Source: a bacterium
GTDB taxonomy: Bacteria; Armatimonadota; Zipacnadia; Zipacnadales; UBA11051
Assembly (NCBI GenBank): GCA_021372615.1
Contig: JAJFUB010000037.1
Span: 1-49,246 of the forward strand
Reading direction: 5' to 3'
DNA length: 49,246 bases
This document shows, piece after piece, positions 24,919 to 32,557 of this stretch. The notes under the pieces were generated by a model. The model had not been told where the DNA came from and did not search any database. It was given only the letters and a program-made list of their open reading frames with translations. The first letter of the stretch is position 1; every line of letters begins with the position of its first letter. The position numbers and the translations under genes were made by a program.

Positions 24919-24960
24919 TGGCGCGATTCATCGCGCCCGTCCCGATGGAGGCACAAGCGG

Positions 24961-26391
24961 ATGAAGCTCCTCTGCCGTGCACTGCCGGTGCTACTGCTTG
25001 TGGCGGCCTGTGCCTGTGCCGACGTGCCCCTCGCCATCGTGGCCGAGGGGCCAACGGTGGCGGCGACGCCGGGGCTGCAGCGGGTCCTCGTGTGCCAGTT
25101 CGGCGGCAAGTCATCCGCGCCGGAGACGTGGCCGCTGGTGGAGCTGTTCGGCCCGCTGCCTGACGCGCAAGGCAAGGACCTGCTGGCCGCGCACCCCGAC
25201 TGGCTGGCCCTGGGCGCGGACGGCAAGACGCGCCTGGAGGCCACGCCGTGCTATGGGCTGGCGCCGGTGCGGCAGGCGCGCGCGGCGCAGATCGGGGCGC
25301 TGGCGAAGGCCGGGGCGGCGGGGGTATGCCTGAGCGCCCTCCCCCGCGCCGACTGGCCCGCGAAGACCAACATCGTCCGTGGCTTCGGCCTCAACCCCGA
25401 GGTGGTCTCCCTGTTCAAGGCGCGCTACGGCCGCGATCCTCTCGCGGCTGGGGAGACCTCCGTAGACCGCGCCCTGTTCGCCGGTCTGCAGGCGGAGGCC
25501 ATCGGGGAGCTGCTGAGCGCGATCCGCAAGCAGTGCCCCCGCCTGAAGCTGGCGCTGGCCTGCACGCGCAGCGACCTCGTGCCCTACACTGCCACCGGCG
25601 CCGCGCTGGATGTGCCCGGGTACGTGGGGCAGGGGCTGCTGGATGAGGCGATGGTGAGCGGTGCGGCGACGCCGGACCTGATGGGCCTGAAGCTGCAGAC
25701 GGACGCGCCGCTGCCGGCGTGGGCGTGGTGTGCGGCGCCGACCCCGCAGGCGTTGCGGCCCGTGCTGGTGGCGGCGTTCCGCGCGACAGCCCTGGATGGG
25801 ATCGTCGTGCAGACAGCCGGGACGCCCGAGAACATCGTCCGCCTCGTCCGCGAGGTCGAGGCTGCCGTCCGGGCCCAGCGGGAGACGCAGGCGGCGCTGG
25901 AGCAGGCCATCCAGTCAGGGCAGCTCAGGCAGGTAGCGGGCTGTGAGGCCAAGGGCAAGGAAGATCAGGCGACGGTGCACGGGGTGGCACAGGGCTTCCG
26001 GGTAGCGGAGACGACCCAGATCGCGGCCGTGGGTCTACTGCTGGCCCTGCGCGGTCCGGACGCCTTCTCGCTGGCGCCGCTGTCGGTCACGATCCGCGCC
26101 GATGCCGCGGGCAAGCCGGCGGGCGAGGCCCTCGCCACGGCCACGATCGCCGCCGACGGCCTGTCCGCCGAGCCGGGCTACCGCTGGGCCTATGCCCGGC
26201 TGGATCACCCGCTGGCGCTGCAGCCGGGGACGGCGTACTGGCTCCATATCGCCGACCCACACGGCGCCACGAGCAGCTACATGTGGCGCCTGGCCAAGGG
26301 CGGCGGCTATGACGGTGGCCAGGCCTGGAGCAGCAAGTATGACTACGGGGCCCACGACTGGGCCTTCGCCATCTTCGCGGAGGGGAAGTGA
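24961..26391 (+). CDS. Secreted GHL10-like protein with C-terminal carbohydrate-binding-like domain (476 aa)
   Basis: A signal peptide (MKLLCRALPVLLLVAACACA) follows the ATG at 24961, with GGAGG 11 nt upstream. The body resembles the GHL10-like TIM barrel, most clearly in GFGLNPEVVSLFKARYGRDP (about residues 140-160). The usual acidic catalytic residues cannot be placed with certainty. The C-terminal ~145 residues (VAQGFRVAETTQIAAVGLLL, GKPAGEALATATIAADGL and LALQPGTAYWLHIADPHG) match choice-of-anchor R-type beta-sandwich domains found at the ends of secreted proteins. It is 42 nt after the GH123-like gene and 1 nt before the next gene, so it is part of one operon. Confidence 0.7.
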   Translation: MKLLCRALPVLLLVAACACADVPLAIVAEGPTVAATPGLQRVLVCQFGGKSSAPETWPLVELFGPLPDAQGKDLLAAHPDWLALGADGKTRLEATPCYGLAPVRQARAAQIGALAKAGAAGVCLSALPRADWPAKTNIVRGFGLNPEVVSLFKARYGRDPLAAGETSVDRALFAGLQAEAIGELLSAIRKQCPRLKLALACTRSDLVPYTATGAALDVPGYVGQGLLDEAMVSGAATPDLMGLKLQTDAPLPAWAWCAAPTPQALRPVLVAAFRATALDGIVVQTAGTPENIVRLVREVEAAVRAQRETQAALEQAIQSGQLRQVAGCEAKGKEDQATVHGVAQGFRVAETTQIAAVGLLLALRGPDAFSLAPLSVTIRADAAGKPAGEALATATIAADGLSAEPGYRWAYARLDHPLALQPGTAYWLHIADPHGATSSYMWRLAKGGGYDGGQAWSSKYDYGAHDWAFAIFAEGK

Positions 26392-26392
26392 C

Positions 26393-28306
26393 ATGATGAC
26401 GGCACGACGGTGGCTGCTCGGCCTGCTGCTTCTTCCCGGCGTCGTCTGCGGCGCCGATGACGTCCGCCTGGGCTTCGAGGGCGACTGGCAAGCCGGGCCG
26501 GTGCGTCCGCTGGTCGCCGAAGGCCTCACCCAGTCGCCCGGCCACAGCGGGGACGCGGTGGGCCTCGGCCCCGACAGCAAGCTCGCAATCCCGGCCCCGG
26601 CCTTCCTCAAGGATGGCTTCGACATCCGCCTGTGGGTGTGGCATGAGAAGGCCCTGACCGACTACCAGTATGACGAGCTGGTCTACCTGTACCACGAGAC
26701 GCCCAACTGGCGGAACCGGATCAGCCTCATCAAGCGCGCCGGGACGGACTACCTGCTGTTCTCGCTCAGCGACGACACCGGCGCGGCCAAGGGCGCGGAC
26801 TTCGCGGGCAACTGGTTCGCGATGAAGAGCCCGCCACTGCGGTGGGTCGCCGGCACGTGGCACGAGCTGCGCGTCACCGCCAGCCGCGCGCGGGGCGAGG
26901 CCGCCCTCTATGTGGACGGCCGGTGCGTCGCGGCGGCTACGGGGACGCAGTTCCCGCAGGTCGTGGCCGACCGGCTGTGGCTGGGGAGCCTGCAGGGCCG
27001 GTCGCAGATGCGGGGCGTGCTCGATGATGTCACCATTGCCCCGGCGGCGGGGGGTCTGTCCCCGAGCGACCGCGCAGCGGTCGCAAAGGGGGCTGACCCC
27101 ATCACCCCAGACCGGGGTCAGCCCCCTGCGCCGGTGGCTCCGGGGACAGACCTCTCTGACGGCAAGGAGATCACGCTCAACCTGGACTTCTTCGATGTGT
27201 CCATCAGCACCGACACGTGGGACATGGCCGACCATCGCGGCGAGATGGACCGCATCATGCGTCTGGCCGCCCATGCCGGGGTGGACCGCATCCTGTTCCG
27301 CGTGTCCATCTGCGGGGTCGTCTGCTATCGCTCCAAGGTCATGTACGTGGCCGATGACAAGGCCTTCGCCAGCTACCACCGGGACTTGCTCGACACGCCC
27401 GTGGCCAACACGCCATGCTACATCCCGCGGATGGCGGACCTGATGAAGGCGACCGACCCGCTGCGCGATTGCGTGGAGCTGGGCCACAAGTACGGGCTGA
27501 AGGTCTGGGGCTGGATCACCGTCTATGACAGCCTGTACTACGCGCCCGAGGGGGAGTTCTTCCATGATCACCCGGAGTACACGTGGGTCAGCCGCGACGG
27601 GACCAAGCACATCCCCGGCGTGCCGTGCTACGCCTACCCGGAGGTGCGGGAGCTGCGCCTCAAGGAGATCGAGGAGATCCTGGGCTACGGCGTGGACGGC
27701 ATCTACCTGTCCATGCGCAGCCACTCGCCGTGGCCCAAGGACGGCTCCGGCGCCCGCGAGTACGGCTATAATGCGCCGGTCATCGCCGAGTACCAGCGGC
27801 GTTACGGCAGCGATCCTCGCCAGGCCAAGCCGGGCAGCCTGGAAGAGCTGCGCTTCGTCAAGCTCAAGGGCGAGTTCCTCAAGCAGTTCCTGACCGAAGC
27901 CCACAAGCGCTGTCAGGCCCGGGGCAAGCTACTCTCGATGAACGCCTCGTGGGACGCAGTGGACCCGGCGACGGCGGCGCGCATGTACGTGCCGGCCGAC
28001 GACCTGTGCCGCGAGCGCATCGTGGACGAGCTGTGCCTCCTGTCGGGGGCTAACGCCGACCTGACGCGCTGGCGGGTGCTGGGCCAGAACCGGGTGCGGC
28101 TGACGACCTTCACGGGGATGTTCTCGCCGCAGTACGAGGTCGGCCACGCCGCCTGGGTGCAGGGTCTCCAGCAGATGCTGCGCAACCCGACCCTCGACGG
28201 CACCTGCTTCCACGAGTTCGGCAACGTGCTGTACTTCCACATGTGGGACGACATCCGGCGGGTGGTGGCGGAGTGGCGGGCAGAGCGAGGCCGGGCCCCG
28301 CAATAG
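26393..28306 (+). CDS. Secreted LamG-like plus GHL10-like glycoside hydrolase with repeat-derived linker (637 aa)
   Basis: ATG codons at 26393 and 26396 both fit the GGAGGGG site upstream. The signal peptide is MMTARRWLLGLLLLPGVVCG. A LamG-like jelly roll spans about residues 30-220 (WHELRVTASRARGEAALYVDG and LWLGSLQGRSQMRGVLDDVT). Residues 221-253 (SPSDRAAVAKGADPITPDRG and flanks) are encoded by a composite palindromic repeat that keeps the frame open and forms the linker. A GHL10-like barrel follows: ADHRGEMDRIMRLAAHAGVD, GLKVWGWITVYDSLYY, then NAPVIAEYQRRYGSDPRQ around residue 460 and a final barrel strand region with HMWDDIRRVVAEW. Substrate unknown. Confidence 0.75.
   Translation: MMTARRWLLGLLLLPGVVCGADDVRLGFEGDWQAGPVRPLVAEGLTQSPGHSGDAVGLGPDSKLAIPAPAFLKDGFDIRLWVWHEKALTDYQYDELVYLYHETPNWRNRISLIKRAGTDYLLFSLSDDTGAAKGADFAGNWFAMKSPPLRWVAGTWHELRVTASRARGEAALYVDGRCVAAATGTQFPQVVADRLWLGSLQGRSQMRGVLDDVTIAPAAGGLSPSDRAAVAKGADPITPDRGQPPAPVAPGTDLSDGKEITLNLDFFDVSISTDTWDMADHRGEMDRIMRLAAHAGVDRILFRVSICGVVCYRSKVMYVADDKAFASYHRDLLDTPVANTPCYIPRMADLMKATDPLRDCVELGHKYGLKVWGWITVYDSLYYAPEGEFFHDHPEYTWVSRDGTKHIPGVPCYAYPEVRELRLKEIEEILGYGVDGIYLSMRSHSPWPKDGSGAREYGYNAPVIAEYQRRYGSDPRQAKPGSLEELRFVKLKGEFLKQFLTEAHKRCQARGKLLSMNASWDAVDPATAARMYVPADDLCRERIVDELCLLSGANADLTRWRVLGQNRVRLTTFTGMFSPQYEVGHAAWVQGLQQMLRNPTLDGTCFHEFGNVLYFHMWDDIRRVVAEWRAERGRAPQ
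27053..27152. repeat. 100-nt composite palindromic element inside the GHL10-like gene
   Basis: Outer inverted repeat GGTCTGTCCCCG (27053-27064) and CGGGGACAGACC (27141-27152). Nested inside are GCGACCGC-GCA-GCGGTCGC (27066-27084) and GGGGGCTGACCCC (27088-27100) with its perfect complement at 27114-27126. The reading frame stays open across the element, which encodes the linker between the LamG-like and barrel domains. Confidence 0.85.
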
Positions 28307-28344
28307 GGCCGGCGGCCTCGCCTGCCTGTGAGTGGACGAGGCCG
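28285..28344. terminator. Bidirectional hairpin region between convergent genes
   Basis: GCGAGGCC (28285-28292) pairs with GGCCTCGC (28314-28321), straddling the stop codon. CGGCCTCG (28313-28320) can instead pair with CGAGGCCG (28337-28344). The genes on either side converge here, so these alternative stems may end both transcripts. Confidence 0.5.
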
Positions 28345-28346
28345 GG

Positions 28347-29345
28347 CTACACCTGCTCGGTCAGCGTATCGTAGAACTCCACGATGCTGCCACGCTGCGC
28401 GGCATCCATGAACCGCATGGCCTCACGCGGGTGCTGGTTGAGCATCCCGGTGATGAGGTACGGCAGGTCATAGCCCCAGTGGACCTTCTCGCGCAGGGGG
28501 GCGATCTGCTGCTCCAGGCACTGCAGAATCGGGCGCAGGTGGTAGGCGGGATTCTTGAGGAAGGCGATCAGCAGCTCCAGCGGGCAGTTCCCCGCGCCGC
28601 GTCCGAGGCCGCCGATCGTGGCGTCCAGGTAGTTGGCGCCGTGCACGATGGCCTCGATCGTGTTGGCGTACGCCAGCTGCTGGTTGTTGTGGGTGTGGAT
28701 GCCCAGTTGCTTGCCGGTGGCGTCGGTGATGGCCAGGTACTTGCGGGTCAGTGCCTCGATCTCCTCGGAGTAGAAGGCCCCGAAGCTGTCCACCAGGTAG
28801 ATGGCGTCCACGTTGGTCTGAGCCACCGCTTCCAGCGCGTCGTCCAGATCGCTCTCGTGCACTGCCGAGACGGCCATGAGGTTCACGGTCGTCTCGTAGC
28901 CCTTCTGGTGGGCGTCCTGAATGATCTCGATGGCGCCGGGGATCTGGTGGATGTAGGTGGCTACCCGGATCATGTCCAGGACGCTGTCGTCGGCCGGCAG
29001 GATGTCCTCGTGGTAGTCGGTGCGGCCCACGTCGGCCATCACCGAGAGCTTCAAGTCGGTGGGGTTGTCACCGACGATGCGGCGCAGGTCGTCCTCGCTG
29101 CAGAACTTCCAGGCGCCGAACTCCCCCGGCGCATAGATGCGCCGGGACGACTTGTACCCCAGCTCCATGTAGTCCACGCCTGCCGCGACGCATGTGTCGT
29201 ACACGGCGCGCACGAAGCTGTCCTCGAACTGGTGGTCGTTCATCAACCCCCCATCGCGGATACTGCAGTCCAGCACCTTGATCTCTTGCCGCCACGTGAC
29301 CCAGGTGCCTTTGCCATCGGTCTGCGACACGGTGTTCTCCTCCAT
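28347..29345 (-). CDS. DRE-TIM aldolase family protein (4-hydroxy-2-oxovalerate aldolase-like, 332 aa)
   Basis: A TIM-barrel aldolase of the HMG-CoA-lyase-like family. The ATG at 29345 has AAGGAG 8 nt upstream. The open frame to 29588 is repeat DNA. The divalent-metal and catalytic motif is LDCSIRDGGLMND (residues 25-37, Arg30-Asp31). YMELGYKS and LVDSFGAFYSEEI follow, then the metal-binding GIHTHNNQQLAYANTIEA and GLGRGAGNCPLELLIAFL. This closely resembles a family annotated only as 'aldolase catalytic domain-containing protein', often near surface-sugar genes. Here the next upstream gene on the same strand is a GT4 glycosyltransferase. The exact substrate is not known. Confidence 0.85.
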   Translation of the reverse strand: MEENTVSQTDGKGTWVTWRQEIKVLDCSIRDGGLMNDHQFEDSFVRAVYDTCVAAGVDYMELGYKSSRRIYAPGEFGAWKFCSEDDLRRIVGDNPTDLKLSVMADVGRTDYHEDILPADDSVLDMIRVATYIHQIPGAIEIIQDAHQKGYETTVNLMAVSAVHESDLDDALEAVAQTNVDAIYLVDSFGAFYSEEIEALTRKYLAITDATGKQLGIHTHNNQQLAYANTIEAIVHGANYLDATIGGLGRGAGNCPLELLIAFLKNPAYHLRPILQCLEQQIAPLREKVHWGYDLPYLITGMLNQHPREAMRFMDAAQRGSIVEFYDTLTEQV

Positions 29346-29501
29346 TGGGGAACTCCTTACTACAAAGCCCCTCACGGCTCGGCTGACCCTCCGTGCAGCC
29401 CATCGCTCGTTTGACTCGAGGGGAGCAGTATCGTACACCAAGATCGCCCGGGGGAACAGTGGTTTGTGGCGGGATGGCGGGATGGGGAGATGGTCGCGTG
29501 G

Positions 29502-29591
29502 GCGCGCGTGTCCCCACGCGCGCAGGTGTGCGCAGACGGCTGCGGCTCTGGAGAGCCGCGCTCCATGGCGCGGGCTGGAAGCCCGCACTAC
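29502..29591. repeat. REP family D hairpin, GCGGCTCT hairpin and REP family C single copy
   Basis: GCGCGCGTG-TCCC-CACGCGCGC (29502-29523) matches 15523-15544. GCGGCTCT-GG-AGAGCCGC (29542-29559) follows. A minus-orientation copy of the 22-nt family C hairpin, ending AAGCCCGCACTAC, is at 29570-29591. Together they fill most of the 274 bp between the aldolase and GT4 genes. Confidence 0.85.
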
Positions 29592-29619
29592 CGACGGAGG
29601 GGGAGAACCGGGGCCCGCC

Positions 29620-30906
29620 CTATGTGCTCGGGGCGGGTTGAGCCCCGAAGAGGGTCTGGATGAGGTAGTGGTACCGGAGGCCGAGGGCCTCCAGCGAGAA
29701 TTCCGCCACCGCCCGTTCCCGACCGGCCAGTCCCATGCGCCGGGCCTCGTCCGGACGGCTGAGCAGCTTCACCGCCGCCTCCGCGATGGCCGCGACATCC
29801 TCCGCGCCGGCCAGGTAGCCGGTCTCTCCGGCCAGGACCAGCTCGGCATTGCCCCCCGAGTCCGTGGCGATGATCGGGAGCGAGGCCGCCATCGCCTCGG
29901 GCAGCGTCCGCCCGCAGGCTTCGCCGCCCAGGGCCGGGCAGTCCGGGAGGTGCAGGCCCCGGGGCTGGCGGTGGGTCTCCAGCGTCGGTGTGTGCGCGAA
30001 GACATCAAACGCGGGCAGTATCTGCGGGATGTCATCCCGCCAGCCCAGGAAGTGCGTCTTGTCGGCCACCCCGAGCGTGGCGGCTAGCTCCTTCAGGGCC
30101 GGCTCGTACGGACCCGACCCCGCCATGACCAGGAGGGCCTCGGGGACGCTGGCGACGATGTCCGGCAGCGCCCGGATCAGGAACTCCTGCCCCTTCCCGC
30201 GCACCATCCGCGCGACCGTACCCAGGATGCGAGCCTGTGCGGGGAGGCCCAGTGCGGCCCGCGCCGCCGCCGGCGTCGGGTAGGCCTCCGCCGGGGGCAC
30301 CCGCACACCGTTGTACGTGACCCACAGGCGGGACTGGTCCAGGTAGGGCGCCGCCAGCGTCCAGTAGCTGGCCACCGCCGCCGACACACAGGCGATGGCG
30401 TCCACGCGCTGCAGCGCGCGGGCGACCAGCGGCCCCAGCGGCCCGCTGGGCACACAGAAGTTGCGGTTGGCGAAGATGAGCCGGGGGTTCCCCACGGACT
30501 TGCGGCCCCAGTTGAGGAACGGCAGCGCATCGGCGCTGTACTCGATGAGTACGTCCGGCCGCAACGCGCGCAGTGCCGCCCCCAGGCGCAGCGGCGTGCG
30601 GCCGAAGTCGGTCCGGCCGGGCTGGAAGGTCTGTAGCCTGGCCCCCGCCCCCTCGAGCTGCTCCCGCACACCGGCGGGAACAGGCTTGTGCGGGTGGGCC
30701 AGCAGGACAGCCCGGTAGCCCTGCAGGCCGAGACCGGTGGTGAGGTCAATGGAACTCTTCTGGCGCCCGGTGCCGGTCAGCTCCCCGGTCAGCACCACGA
30801 CGGTCGTCTCGGCGGGGGGCCTGACGTTCTGCACCGGGGGCGGACAGCGGAAGGTGTCCGGCAGGCCGGGCAGATCATACGGGATGCGGGCGGTCGTCAT
30901 GGGCAT
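29620..30906 (-). CDS. Family 4 glycosyltransferase (428 aa)
   Basis: A GT-B-fold, cytoplasmic retaining glycosyltransferase acting on surface or lipid-linked sugars. The ATG at 30906 has AAGGGA upstream. The C-terminal donor-binding domain shows RILGTVARMVRGKGQEFLIRA-like (residues 226-246), AGSGPYEPALKELA, FLGWRDDIPQILPAFDVF and CGRTLPEAMAASLPIIATDS (the E-x7-E region), then GNAELVLAGETGYL. Residues 311-328 (THRQPRGLHLPDCPALGG) break this region just before EACGRTLPEAM, where relatives have no insertion, and are encoded by an imperfect palindrome. It may therefore carry a repeat-derived insertion beside the active site. It lies downstream of the tldD-pmbA pair. Confidence 0.87.
   Translation of the reverse strand: MPMTTARIPYDLPGLPDTFRCPPPVQNVRPPAETTVVVLTGELTGTGRQKSSIDLTTGLGLQGYRAVLLAHPHKPVPAGVREQLEGAGARLQTFQPGRTDFGRTPLRLGAALRALRPDVLIEYSADALPFLNWGRKSVGNPRLIFANRNFCVPSGPLGPLVARALQRVDAIACVSAAVASYWTLAAPYLDQSRLWVTYNGVRVPPAEAYPTPAAARAALGLPAQARILGTVARMVRGKGQEFLIRALPDIVASVPEALLVMAGSGPYEPALKELAATLGVADKTHFLGWRDDIPQILPAFDVFAHTPTLETHRQPRGLHLPDCPALGGEACGRTLPEAMAASLPIIATDSGGNAELVLAGETGYLAGAEDVAAIAEAAVKLLSRPDEARRMGLAGRERAVAEFSLEALGLRYHYLIQTLFGAQPAPST
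29923..29976. repeat. Palindromic in-frame insertion candidate inside the GT4 gene
   Basis: CCGCCCAGGGCC (29924-29935) is an imperfect inverted match to GGGGCTGGCGG (29961-29971). The 54-nt stretch encodes 18 extra residues interrupting the conserved GT4 E-x7-E region. No second copy is seen in the window, so repeat origin is inference. Confidence 0.4.
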
Positions 30907-30948
30907 GGCACGGAATCCCTTGTTCGCAGTGCAGCAGTTGGTGGTACG

Positions 30949-32274
30949 TCAGAACTCCGTCGCGCTGCTGAAGGTGAAGCGGTCTATGCGCATCGCCGGG
31001 GCCCAGACGTAGTCGGCCAGCTTGCCGTCCCGCGAGATCAGCGAGACGCACGAGAGCGCCTCCAGGATGCTCTGGGTGAAACGCAGGTTCTTGATGGCCC
31101 CGGCGATCTGCCCGTCCTCGATCAGGAACGTGCCGTCCCGCGTCATGCCGGTCAGCACCGTCTTGATCGGGTGGATCATGTTGGTGTAGTGGAAGCGCGT
31201 GACGAGCACCCCGCGCTGGGTCTGGGCGATCATGTCCGCGACGCTGCTGTCGCCCGCGGCGACGAGGAGGTTGATGGGCACCGGCCCCCAGGAGTTGGGC
31301 GCCGGCAGGCCGTGGCCCGTGCTCTGCCGTCCCTCCTTGTGCGCCGTGTACGAGTCCCAGACGACGCCCTCGGCCACGCCGCCGGTGATGAGGGGCACCC
31401 GCTGCTTGGGCACGCCCTCGAAGTCGTACGCCAGGCGGTGGCCGCGCGGGTCGAGGCCGTCGTCCCAGATGGTGATGTTGTCCCCGCAGATCTTCTCGCC
31501 GAGGCGCTCGTTCACAAACGAGCGTCCCTCCTGCACCGCCAGCGCCCCCAGGCCGTACATCGAGAGCATCATGACCATGTCGGCGACGGCCTCGGCTTCG
31601 AGGATGACGGTGTACTCGCCGGGTGGCAGGGCCTGCGGGTCGCGCGAGGCGCGGCACTTCGCGGTGGCGACGCGGCCCAGGCTGCCGCCGGAGATGTCCG
31701 CCAGTCTGGGGCTGGAGGTGCGGGCATAGCCCGAGCCGCCCGCGCCGCTGACCACCAGCGACATCTCGGCCATGCTGCGCCGCTGCGTGGCCCGCACGCC
31801 CAGGGAGTTGGCGACGGCGATCTCGATGAGGCCCGTGCTGCAGGCGCCCGAGGCAGTGAAGTCCTCGGCCGCGGCGAGGGCGATGGCCTCGGCCACGGTG
31901 GCGGCCCGTTGCTCGGGGTCACAGGCAGCCGCGGCGGCATCGGCGAAGTCCGTCTCGCCCGTGTACGGCAGCGGCCCGGGCAGGGACACAAAGTCCTCGT
32001 CGGCCGCCGACACCAGGGCCAGGCGGTACGCGGCGTCGGCCAGTTCGCGCAGGCCTTCGGGCGACACGTCCGTGCTGCTGGCCACGCCGACGCGCTGACC
32101 GACGACTGCCCGCACGGTCGCGCTCACGCCCTCTTCCGCCACGTTCTGGTGGATGGCGTTGTTGGCGAAGCGCGTGAGAGCCGCTGCCTCGGTGGACAGC
32201 ACGACCTCCGTCTGATCGGCGCGACTGGCCTGCAAGACGAGGTCACACAGGTCAAGAGCTTGCTGCTGGTCCAT
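30949..32274 (-). CDS. pmbA: TldE/PmbA family protein, partner subunit of TldD protease (441 aa)
   Basis: The non-catalytic partner of TldD. In E. coli, TldD and TldE form a cytoplasmic metalloprotease that degrades peptides and processes microcin B17. The ATG at 32274 has AAGGATG upstream. Diagnostic features are EVVLSTEAAALTRFANNAIHQNVAEEG near the N-terminus, YTVILEAEAVADMVMML, and TRFHYTNMIHPIKTVLTGMTRDGTFLIEDGQI in the C-terminal half. The HExxxH zinc motif is absent, as expected for this subunit. It is downstream of tldD, from which a composite repeat separates it by 283 bp. Confidence 0.92.
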   Translation of the reverse strand: MDQQQALDLCDLVLQASRADQTEVVLSTEAAALTRFANNAIHQNVAEEGVSATVRAVVGQRVGVASSTDVSPEGLRELADAAYRLALVSAADEDFVSLPGPLPYTGETDFADAAAAACDPEQRAATVAEAIALAAAEDFTASGACSTGLIEIAVANSLGVRATQRRSMAEMSLVVSGAGGSGYARTSSPRLADISGGSLGRVATAKCRASRDPQALPPGEYTVILEAEAVADMVMMLSMYGLGALAVQEGRSFVNERLGEKICGDNITIWDDGLDPRGHRLAYDFEGVPKQRVPLITGGVAEGVVWDSYTAHKEGRQSTGHGLPAPNSWGPVPINLLVAAGDSSVADMIAQTQRGVLVTRFHYTNMIHPIKTVLTGMTRDGTFLIEDGQIAGAIKNLRFTQSILEALSCVSLISRDGKLADYVWAPAMRIDRFTFSSATEF

Positions 32275-32342
32275 GAGCGCCCATCCTTTGCGCCGAGAGA
32301 GACAAGGACGACGACCGCCGTAGCGATATCAGGAAAGGGGAG

Positions 32343-32507
32343 GGCCGCGAGTGACGGGGGCTCCCGCCCCCGCCTGGAGACCGCCTGCGCCGGTCTCACT
32401 GAGCCGCGCCTCCGGCGCTCACCTCGACCGTAGTGCGGGCTTCCAGCCCGCCAAAGCCACACGGCCCTACCTGGAGCGGGCTGGAAGCCCGCACTACCCC
32501 CACTCAA
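32343..32507 (-). repeat. Composite ~165-bp repeat with a REPIN core (copy 2, inverted)
   Basis: Family C hairpins at 32430-32451 and 32476-32497 form the same 68-bp inverted doublet as copy 1 at 17281-17348. The GGAGACCG/CGGTCTC and GACGGGGGCTCCCGCCCCCG hairpins and the flanking GGGAACG array (32517-32558, inverted) are also shared. It splits tldD from pmbA. Confidence 0.9.
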
Positions 32508-32557
32508 GAGGACCGAATTCCCGACGTTCCCGTGTTCCGGACGTTCCCGTTCCCGCC

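Noticed and set aside
27053-27152. Internal transcription terminator
   Set aside because: The hairpins lie within an open coding frame and no U-tract follows. A repeat insertion explains the nested inverted arms better.
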